A DNA stretch of 33,582 nucleotides from Flavobacteriaceae bacterium (GTDB taxonomy: Bacteria > Bacteroidota > Bacteroidia > Flavobacteriales > Flavobacteriaceae). The DNA lies in the NCBI GenBank assembly GCA_024643385.1, contig JAHEMZ010000029.1, forward strand, positions 1 through 33,582. The letters run 5' to 3'. This document shows positions 15,368-22,015 of the stretch, one piece after another. The notes under the pieces were generated by a model. The model was not told the origin of the DNA. It did not search any database and saw only the letters and a program-made list of their open reading frames with translations. The position numbers and the translations under genes are program-made. Positions within the stretch are counted from its first letter, which is position 1, and each line of letters starts with the position of its first letter.

Positions 15368-16819
15368 ATGGAATCAACAGAGAATAAAGAACAGGAGCTG
15401 GCAGATAATAAGCAAGCGATTAGGGCAGAGGCGAGAGGACTATTTTCAAAGATTCGAAAATTCCTCTTGGAGTTGTTGGATTTTCGAGGAGATACTGATC
15501 GAGAAAGCACTACGGAAGCTATTGTTAAAGATATTCCCTTTAAAGGAGCGACCGCCTGGATTCTTATTTGCTCCATTTTTGTGGCCTCCATTGGATTAAA
15601 TGCTAATTCGACTGCGGTAGTCATTGGGGCCATGCTTATTTCCCCCCTTATGGGACCCATTTTAGGGATTGGATTATCAATAGCCATCAATGATATTGAT
15701 ACTTTAAAAAAATCGTTGATCAATTTTGGGGTGATGGTCTTATTGAGTGTTTTGACCGCCTTTCTGTTTTTTTGGTTATTTCCCCTTCGGGAAGAATCCT
15801 CAGAATTACTGGCAAGAACCAAACCGGATATCAGGGACGTGCTGATCGCTTTCTTCGGAGGGTTGGCACTTATTATTGCAAGGACTAAAAAAGGAACCAT
15901 TGCGAGTGTAATTTTTGGTGTGGCCATAGCGACCGCGCTGATGCCACCGCTGTGTACTGTTGGATTTGGTTTGTCTCAAGCTTTTTTAGGCAATCCCAAA
16001 GGACTTTCTTTCGCTGGTGGAGCCATGTACTTGTTTATAATCAATACGATATTTATTGCGTTGGCGACTTTCTTGGTGTTGAAATTATTGCGTTTCCCAA
16101 TGCTGAAGTATGCGAATTCCGGGAAAAGAAGAAAGATCGCCCGATTTGCTTCTTTTGTTGCTATTTTAGTGATGATCCCCGCCAGTTTCACATTTTATAG
16201 TGTGTTAAAGGAAAGTACTTTTAAAACAGATGCGCGTAAATTCATTACAAACGAATTGAAAGATCTACCTAATGCTTCTTATATCCAAAAATACGCGACT
16301 TACCATTATAACCCCGACGGGCAATCGGTGATTGAAATTACTTCGTTCGGATCACAACAAATAGATGAAACGACCATGAGTGTGCTTAGAGGTCGATTAA
16401 AAAATTATAAGGCACTGGGGAAGACCGATTTAGATTTAAATCAAAATAAAAAGGAAGGTGGTTTGGAAGATGAAATGCGATACTTATCAGAGCTCCGTTC
16501 CAGAGATTCTTTAGAAATAAATACGAAAGAACAAAAGATCGCCATCTTAGAAAAAGAGGTCTCAAAGCTCATGAAGTATGAAGCCGAACAGATTCCGTTT
16601 GAAACCATTTGTGATGAGGCAAAAATAAATTACGAGAATCTTGCCGGTCTGAGTTTTTCAAACACCTTTGTTTCAAATTTTGAAAAGATCGATACATTAA
16701 AGATATTCGAAACCGAGTGGAAATCATCCGCTAATAAAGCCACCATCCAAAAAGATAAAAGCAGACTTTACAATTGGCTGAAATACAAATTGAATGTAGA
16801 TACTTTGGTGGTAAGGTAA
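15368..16819 (+). CDS. DUF389 domain inner-membrane protein
   Basis: A 483-residue protein. After a hydrophilic start (1-58), about six to seven membrane segments lie between residues 60 and 280. The DUF389 motifs GAMLISPLMGPILGIG (87-102) and ATALMPPLCTVGFG (188-201) are clear. A periplasmic or cytoplasmic tail of about 200 residues follows, with a predicted coiled coil around 375-400 (KEQKIAILEKEVSKLMKYEA). DUF389 proteins are widespread in Bacteroidota, and their transport or signalling role is not known. It is the last gene of the SDR-SprT-manC run; its stop TAA abuts the stop of mlaF on the other strand. Confidence 0.88.
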   Translation: MESTENKEQELADNKQAIRAEARGLFSKIRKFLLELLDFRGDTDRESTTEAIVKDIPFKGATAWILICSIFVASIGLNANSTAVVIGAMLISPLMGPILGIGLSIAINDIDTLKKSLINFGVMVLLSVLTAFLFFWLFPLREESSELLARTKPDIRDVLIAFFGGLALIIARTKKGTIASVIFGVAIATALMPPLCTVGFGLSQAFLGNPKGLSFAGGAMYLFIINTIFIALATFLVLKLLRFPMLKYANSGKRRKIARFASFVAILVMIPASFTFYSVLKESTFKTDARKFITNELKDLPNASYIQKYATYHYNPDGQSVIEITSFGSQQIDETTMSVLRGRLKNYKALGKTDLDLNQNKKEGGLEDEMRYLSELRSRDSLEINTKEQKIAILEKEVSKLMKYEAEQIPFETICDEAKINYENLAGLSFSNTFVSNFEKIDTLKIFETEWKSSANKATIQKDKSRLYNWLKYKLNVDTLVVR

Positions 16820-17584
16820 TTAGACCTTATTAATTTGAATATCTCTTATTTGTTTGAATAAATTCGAAGAATAAACGAAGTCTGTAACCTCTTTGTTATC
16901 TGTTTTAAAGATATCGGTAGAATCGCCTTGCCAAGCTAAATTCCCCTTATGAATAAATGCAATGGTTTCCCCAATTTCCATCACGCTGTTCATATCGTGT
17001 GTGTTGATCACGGTGGTAATGTTATATTCCTTAGTAATCTCTTGGATTAGATTATCAATCACAATAGCCGTTTTGGGGTCTAACCCTGAATTGGGTTCAT
17101 CGCAAAACAAATATTTGGGATTATTCACAATTGCCCTAGCAATGGCAACCCTTTTTTGCATACCTCCCGATATTTCTGAGGGGTATTTTTTATTGGCACC
17201 TTCTAAGTTAACACGTTTCAGTACTTCATTCACCCGATCCAACATTTCTTCTTTCTTCTTTTTGGTGAACATACGCAACGGAAACATCACATTTTCTTCC
17301 ACGGTCAATGAATCGAACAAAGCCCCGCCCTGAAATACCATTCCTATATGTTCTCTTAAATCCTTCTTCTCGTCACCTGTCATTTCCTGTATAGACTTTT
17401 CCCCGTAATAAATATCGCCCTCCTCAGGATCAAACAAACCCAATAAACATTTCAGTAATACGGTCTTACCGCTTCCGCTGGATCCTATGATCAAATTGGT
17501 TTTTCCTGTTTCAAAGGAAGTTGTAATCCCTTTCAGAATTTCTTCTTCTCCAAAACTTTTATGTATGTTTTCAACTCGAATCAT
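16820..17584 (-). CDS. mlaF: ABC transporter ATP-binding protein, MlaF type
   Basis: A 254-residue ATPase of the phospholipid (Mla) transporter, bound to the permease MlaE on the inside of the inner membrane. Walker A GSSGSGKT is at 34-41, Q-loop FQGGALFDSLTVEENV at 84-99, signature ISGGMQKRVAIARA at 138-151, Walker B YLFCDEPNSGLDP at 158-170, and the switch His in INTHDMNSV. The FQGGALFDSLTV wording is typical of MlaF. Its ATG overlaps the mlaE stop (TAATG), so translation is coupled. A neighbouring mlaD is absent; in Bacteroidota the substrate-binding MCE protein is often elsewhere. Confidence 0.93.
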   Translation of the reverse strand: MIRVENIHKSFGEEEILKGITTSFETGKTNLIIGSSGSGKTVLLKCLLGLFDPEEGDIYYGEKSIQEMTGDEKKDLREHIGMVFQGGALFDSLTVEENVMFPLRMFTKKKKEEMLDRVNEVLKRVNLEGANKKYPSEISGGMQKRVAIARAIVNNPKYLFCDEPNSGLDPKTAIVIDNLIQEITKEYNITTVINTHDMNSVMEIGETIAFIHKGNLAWQGDSTDIFKTDNKEVTDFVYSSNLFKQIRDIQINKV

Positions 17585-18321
17585 TAGCCTAGCAGTAAGG
17601 AGGTGACAATATAGTTAGTCAAAATAATCAATACACTGGTCCAAACAAAAGAATTGGTGCTCGCCTTACCTACTTCTAATGCCCCTCCCTTCATATAAAA
17701 TCCCTGCCAGGAGGGAATGGTTGCCAAAATGATAGCAAACAAAAAGGTTTTAATAAAGGCATATACGATGTGAAATGGCTTGAAATCTTGTTGCAACCCT
17801 TGTATAAATGCATCTGAAGAGCTAAATCCGCCGTATACAGCGGCCACCCAACCTCCTAAAATTCCGAGGAACATGGCCATGGCGATGACAAATGGATAGA
17901 ACATCAAGGCGACGATCTTTGGGTACACCAAATAATTCAAAGGATTGATCCCCATCACTTCCAGGGCATCTATCTGTTCTGTAACTCGCATGGAACCAAT
18001 GCTAGAGGTTATGAAGGAACCCATTTTTCCAGCCATGATAATGGAAATGAAGGTGGGTGCAAACTCCAAAACAACCGATTGTCTGGTAGCAAAACCTACT
18101 AAATACACCGGGATAAGCGGATTGTCAATATTCAGTGCTGTTTGTATTGCCACTACTCCGCCTACGAAGAAAGATATAAATGCAACAATTCCCAGGGAAT
18201 TGATGATCAACTCATCGATTTCCTTTAGGATCAATTCTCGTAATACAGACGTTTTTGTTGGACGGCTAAACACCTTTCCAAGCATGATAAAATAAGAGCC
18301 TATATCAGCGAGATACTTCAT
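17584..18321 (-). CDS. mlaE: ABC transporter permease, MlaE type
   Basis: A 245-residue inner-membrane permease of the Mla family, with about five to six hydrophobic segments: residues 45-65, 80-110, 130-165, 185-205 and 225-245. The family features VAFISFFVGGVVAIQTAL (43-60), ISIIMAGKMGSFITSSIGSM and EQIDALEVMGINPLNYLVYP are clear. It works with MlaF to move phospholipids between the inner and outer membranes. It has its own candidate promoter box and lies 46 bases after the alkaline phosphatase gene, so it is probably its own transcription unit with mlaF. Confidence 0.93.
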   Translation of the reverse strand: MKYLADIGSYFIMLGKVFSRPTKTSVLRELILKEIDELIINSLGIVAFISFFVGGVVAIQTALNIDNPLIPVYLVGFATRQSVVLEFAPTFISIIMAGKMGSFITSSIGSMRVTEQIDALEVMGINPLNYLVYPKIVALMFYPFVIAMAMFLGILGGWVAAVYGGFSSSDAFIQGLQQDFKPFHIVYAFIKTFLFAIILATIPSWQGFYMKGGALEVGKASTNSFVWTSVLIILTNYIVTSLLLG

Positions 18322-18334
18322 GGTGCTAAAGTAA

Positions 18335-18342
18335 CAAAATTA
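18335..18342 (-). promoter_or_regulatory. mlaE -7 promoter box
   Basis: On the minus strand TAATTTTG, a full match to TAnnTTTG, ending 13 bases before the mlaE ATG. No clear -33 element. Confidence 0.5.
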
Positions 18343-18367
18343 GCCTATTGTTTTGCCCATCTGCAGC

Positions 18368-19447
18368 TTATTCCCCGATCGTTTTCAGAATTTTATGAAA
18401 AATTTCAGTGTTCTCGTAAACCCCACCGAAATATTCAGAACCAGGTCCGTATGCAAAGACAGGCACCATAGTAGCACTGTGATTTTTGGTTGAAAAACTT
18501 GGGACAATGGTATTGTAATCTCCATCTTTAGCCGCCAAGGTAAACCCTCCCGTTTCGTGATCAGCAGTGATGATCACCAAAGTTTCACCGTCGGCTATGG
18601 CAAAATCTAAAAGAGCACCAATAGTATTGTCTAAGTCAATTAATTCAGCGATTAAATAATCGGCATCATTGTCGTGTCCTCCCCAATCTACCTGTGAACC
18701 TTCCACCATGAGTAAAAAGCCCTCATTGTTCGACAACCTTTTCAGTGCCATTTTTGAGGCATCCTGAAGAAAACTTCCTCTTCCCTCCAACATGGAAGGC
18801 ATACTCTCCGGGGCGAGAAGAAAACCAAGTTTTTGGGCATCAATGTGTTCTTTTAAGGAGGTCGTATCTATCATAAATCCATTTTCCTGAAAAGTAGTAA
18901 GGAGGTTGATGCCGTCTTTTCGTTTATTGAAATATTGTAATCCGGCACCGGCAAAGAAATCAACTTCTGAGGTAGGTAAAAAACGAGCGATCTCCTCATG
19001 GTGGTTCCTATTCTTTACGTGGGCATAGAAACAAGCGGGGGTGGCATGGGTAATCGTGGAAGTCACAATAATCCCTGTCCTTAAACCCTTTTTAGAAACA
19101 ATTTCTAAAATATTGGGCATATGAATCGTGTCAGGATTTACACCAATAGCGCCGTTATACGTTTTTATACCCGTCGCAAAAGCGGTCGCAGAGGCAGCTG
19201 AATCCGTAATAAGATCACTGGAAGCGGAAGTTTTTATAAGTCCGACAACGGGAAACCGATCGTAATTAGAGGGCCCTTCCTTGAAAAATTGTGCGGCAGA
19301 AACCTGACTCAGGCCCGTGCCATCCCCTTCCACTAATATAATATTCTTCGGTTTTTTATGTGCTGAAGAAATTGGGTCTGAAGTCCTTTCTTTTTCAGCA
19401 CAAGAAATAATGAACATTACGGACAGGAAGAGATAAATGACTTTCAT
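18368..19447 (-). CDS. Alkaline phosphatase, lipoprotein
   Basis: A 359-residue phosphomonoesterase of the PhoA family. A lipoprotein signal peptide ends in FIISC, with Cys16 the lipid site. Motifs run in order: KNIILVEGDGTGLSQVSAAQ (34-53, metal ligand Asp42), TDSAASATAFATG (81-93, nucleophile Ser83), and late TADHETGGF with Asp296 and His297. A normal family member has IGDGMG where this one has EGDGTG, so the first motif is slightly changed, but the metal-binding Asp is kept. It should act at the cell surface or in the periplasm to release phosphate. The length is typical of the small Bacteroidota forms. It has its own -7 box and lies 59 bases after the glycosyltransferase gene. Confidence 0.9.
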   Translation of the reverse strand: MKVIYLFLSVMFIISCAEKERTSDPISSAHKKPKNIILVEGDGTGLSQVSAAQFFKEGPSNYDRFPVVGLIKTSASSDLITDSAASATAFATGIKTYNGAIGVNPDTIHMPNILEIVSKKGLRTGIIVTSTITHATPACFYAHVKNRNHHEEIARFLPTSEVDFFAGAGLQYFNKRKDGINLLTTFQENGFMIDTTSLKEHIDAQKLGFLLAPESMPSMLEGRGSFLQDASKMALKRLSNNEGFLLMVEGSQVDWGGHDNDADYLIAELIDLDNTIGALLDFAIADGETLVIITADHETGGFTLAAKDGDYNTIVPSFSTKNHSATMVPVFAYGPGSEYFGGVYENTEIFHKILKTIGE

Positions 19448-19463
19448 AAATAGAGTTAAACAT

Positions 19464-19471
19464 CAAAAGTA
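19464..19471 (-). promoter_or_regulatory. Alkaline phosphatase -7 promoter box
   Basis: TACTTTTG on the minus strand, a full match to TAnnTTTG, ending 16 bases before the ATG. No clear -33 or Pho-box-like repeat is visible. Confidence 0.5.
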
Positions 19472-19506
19472 GCAATAAAGCAAGTGAAACGGTAAATAAC
19501 CTTTTA

Positions 19507-20343
19507 TTATAACTTTTTCTTAATATTTCTCCATCGAAGGGATCTGATAAATTTACCTTCTTCTTTCGTCACAATAAATTCATTTTTAGCCAGTATATAC
19601 CCTAACATGCCATTAAAAAAGTAGATGAAACTTCGTTTCTTAAATGAAAGTTTAGCAGTGGCGATGAAGGAAAGTAAAAAGCCATACCGCATTTTTTTAA
19701 AGGCCTCTCCTTGTTTGTATTTCGCTGCAGAGGTATAGGTGGCCCCGGTAGGCTTTAAATGCTTTACTAGTAGGGTTTTATCAGTGCAAATTTCCCAACC
19801 GTGATACTGAGCCAACAACTCATCCACGGTATCCCAGCCCATAGACCTTTTGAGGCCCCCAATTTGTTGAAAGCATTGTTTTCGATACGCCTTGAGTGCT
19901 CCACGCACATGATCCGGATTGGTCAAGCGCTCCGGCACCCATTCACCTTGTTCCTCGATAGTGCAAAATCCACCTGCAATTCCACAAGTTGGATTTTCAT
20001 TAAAAATTGAAGCAATTTTCTCTAAATAGTCAAAGGGAAAGATCAAGTCGGCATCAAACTTACATAGAACATCGTACTGAGAGTCCAACTGCTCTAATCC
20101 TTGGTAGAAGGCATTGATCACTTTGCTTCCGGGTTGATGAGTTGCCTCAGAAACGATGGCTAGGGATGAGATGAACGGATGGATTTCAGCAAATTCATCA
20201 ATGATATCTTTCGTGTTGTCGGTAGAGTGATCGTTAACGACCAGGATCTTCTTGGGCAAAAGACTCTGTGATACCAGCGATTGTAATGTTCTTGTGAGGT
20301 ATTTCCCTTCGTTATGGGCCGGTATGACAATATAGAAGTTCAT
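19507..20343 (-). CDS. Glycosyltransferase family 2
   Basis: A 278-residue GT-A fold transferase. It starts FYIVIPAHNEGKYLTRTLQS (3-22), with Asp38 in VNDHSTDNT. The metal-binding DxD is DAD (97-99) in KFDADLIFP, and the acceptor side shows WDTVDELLAQYHGW. A hydrophobic stretch near residues 225-252 (FLLSFIATAKLSF, YFFNGMLGYIL) may lie on the membrane. The donor sugar and acceptor are unknown. The start overlaps the stop of the methyltransferase by one base, and that gene follows the ketoacyl synthase by two bases, so the three are one operon. The context suggests a glycolipid or modified lipid rather than LPS core, but that is inference. Confidence 0.87.
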   Translation of the reverse strand: MNFYIVIPAHNEGKYLTRTLQSLVSQSLLPKKILVVNDHSTDNTKDIIDEFAEIHPFISSLAIVSEATHQPGSKVINAFYQGLEQLDSQYDVLCKFDADLIFPFDYLEKIASIFNENPTCGIAGGFCTIEEQGEWVPERLTNPDHVRGALKAYRKQCFQQIGGLKRSMGWDTVDELLAQYHGWEICTDKTLLVKHLKPTGATYTSAAKYKQGEAFKKMRYGFLLSFIATAKLSFKKRSFIYFFNGMLGYILAKNEFIVTKEEGKFIRSLRWRNIKKKL

Positions 20344-20864
20344 TATATTCTTTCCGCATACACGAGGTAATAGCGAGGAGTTAATCTTCGCAGGATAGGA
20401 CGAATTCCCACTTTTTTCACAGGATTAGTGAATTTCTCACGCTTTTTGATTTTCCAACCCGCTTTTTCCAGCAGCCAATCAAATTGCCAGTCTTCAAATT
20501 CGTGGTAATGTCGATCCCGTTCATCTTCTTTACTGCGGTAGGCCGATGCAAACCAAAGTTTTAAAGGTACGGAGGCAATTAATTTGGTAGCTTTAATATC
20601 CTTCAACACGTTGAATGGAGATACAAGGTGCTCAAATATTTCGAATGCTGTCACCACATCATAAGTGTCCGATAACACGGCAGAGGTATCTAAGTCCAGA
20701 TCCTCCCCCTGTGTATTGGTGACCTTAAAACCGTTTTCCTCTAGGATCTCTGAAAAGGGATTCTTTACGCCTAAATCCAAAATATGACTTTCAGCAGAAA
20801 TATTATTTTGGAGGAAACGAAGGGTGTGTTTATAACGCTTTTTGGGGTATTTACCTTCGTACAT
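20343..20864 (-). CDS. Class I SAM-dependent methyltransferase-like protein
   Basis: A 173-residue protein with a Rossmann methyltransferase pattern. Strand 1 reads HILDLGVKNPFSEIL (31-45), where a normal motif I is (D/E)xGxGxG; here only one glycine is kept. Motif II is likely at TQGEDLDLD. Motif IV reads YDVVTAFEIFEHLVSPFNVL, clear for the family, followed by a strand with LIASVPLKLWF. It is shorter than most family members (about 200-260). It lies between the ketoacyl synthase and the glycosyltransferase (2-base gap and 1-base overlap), so it probably acts on the same product. It could methylate an oxygen or carbon of that product; the altered motif I leaves open a non-enzymatic role. Confidence 0.72.
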   Translation of the reverse strand: MYEGKYPKKRYKHTLRFLQNNISAESHILDLGVKNPFSEILEENGFKVTNTQGEDLDLDTSAVLSDTYDVVTAFEIFEHLVSPFNVLKDIKATKLIASVPLKLWFASAYRSKEDERDRHYHEFEDWQFDWLLEKAGWKIKKREKFTNPVKKVGIRPILRRLTPRYYLVYAERI

Positions 20865-20866
20865 GA

Positions 20867-21928
20867 TTAGATTCTATAGACAATTGCGTTGATATTCATT
20901 CCTGCACCGACACTTGCAAAGATCACAATATCACCCTTAGATACATCATGTCCTTCCAGCTGGCCGTTCAGCACCAGATCGAAAAGGGTAGGTACCGTCG
21001 CAACGCTCGAATTCCCCAATTTATTAATGGTCATAGGCATCACATTAGCAGGTGCTACTTTTCCGTAAAGTTTGTAGAATCGTTGAATAATGGCTTCATC
21101 CATTTTCTCGTTCGCCTGATGAATAAAGATCTTTTTCACCTCATCGACAGAGATTTCAGCTTTTTCCAAACACTCTTTCATTGCCTTAGGGACGTGGGTT
21201 ATGGCGAATTCATAAATTTTCCGTCCATACATTTTTATATACCTTCGTGCATCGCTCATCTCTTGGTTGTACGATTCACCAAAATAAATAAAATGGGCTT
21301 CGTCGTAGGCATAAGTAGCTGTCAAGTGAGACAGTATTCCGGAATCATTTTGGGAGTTAGCTTCCAAGATCACCGCGCCGGCTCCATCGCTGTATATCAT
21401 GGAATCTCTGTCGTGCTGATCTATTACTCTTGAGAGCGCCTCCGCGCCTATCACTAAACATTTTTTCGCCATACCGGCTTGCATATAGGCATAACACTGA
21501 ATGACACCTTCCACCCATCCCGGGCATCCAAAAAGGATGTCGTAGGCTACACATCGGGGGTTTTTAATCTTCAACAGATGTTTTACTCTGGAACCTAAAC
21601 TAGGTACTGTATCGCTCTGTACCGTTCCGTGTTTTACATCGCCATAATTATGGGCAACTACAATATAATCTAGGGTTTCACGGTCGATTCCTGCATTTAG
21701 AATGGCTTTTTCGGCAGCGACAGCGGCAATTTCTGAAGTAACTTTATTGTCGTTGATATATCGTCTTTCCGAGATCCCTGTGATGGCTTTAAATTTCTCT
21801 ATGATAAGTGCGTTATCATTGGTCAACGGCGAGCCGTCTTCATTAAAGAAACTGTGTTTTTCAAAGCCTTCGTTCGTGGCAACAGTGCTGGGAATATAGC
21901 TTCCGGTTCCAGTAATGATTACATTCAT
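20867..21928 (-). CDS. 3-oxoacyl-ACP synthase III family protein
   Basis: A 353-residue condensing enzyme of the KAS III (FabH) family. The triad is complete: Cys135 in LFGCPGWVEG, His270 in FIHQANEK and Asn306 in NKLGNSSVAT. The N-terminal half carries ITGTGSYIP and the C-terminal half the expected GDIVIFASVGAGMNINAIVYR end. It is longer than E. coli FabH (317 residues), with an insertion around residues 25-40 (HSFFNEDGSPLTNDNA) typical of Bacteroidota homologues that join acyl chains for special lipids or pigments. It starts an operon with a methyltransferase and a glycosyltransferase. A near -7 box, TACCTTTA (21944-21951), lies 15 bases before the start. It may or may not be the housekeeping FabH; the neighbours argue for a specialised product. 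Confidence 0.88.
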   Translation of the reverse strand: MNVIITGTGSYIPSTVATNEGFEKHSFFNEDGSPLTNDNALIIEKFKAITGISERRYINDNKVTSEIAAVAAEKAILNAGIDRETLDYIVVAHNYGDVKHGTVQSDTVPSLGSRVKHLLKIKNPRCVAYDILFGCPGWVEGVIQCYAYMQAGMAKKCLVIGAEALSRVIDQHDRDSMIYSDGAGAVILEANSQNDSGILSHLTATYAYDEAHFIYFGESYNQEMSDARRYIKMYGRKIYEFAITHVPKAMKECLEKAEISVDEVKKIFIHQANEKMDEAIIQRFYKLYGKVAPANVMPMTINKLGNSSVATVPTLFDLVLNGQLEGHDVSKGDIVIFASVGAGMNINAIVYRI

Positions 21929-21974
21929 AGTGCGAAATTTTAATAAAGGTACAAAAAGTATCGTCTATTAGAAA

Positions 21975-22000
21975 TAAAAACCCCTCACAAAGGAGGGGTT
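21975..22000 (-). terminator. Terminator of gcvP
   Basis: On the minus strand AACCCCTC (22000-21993) pairs with GAGGGGTT (21986-21979) around a 6-base loop, followed by a T-run. It isolates gcvP from the ketoacyl synthase operon. Confidence 0.8.
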
Positions 22001-22015
22001 GTGTCGTATGTCAGA

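Noticed and set aside
15289-15927. 212-residue minus-strand open frame
   Set aside because: It is antisense to manC and the DUF389 gene, whose frames are strongly supported.
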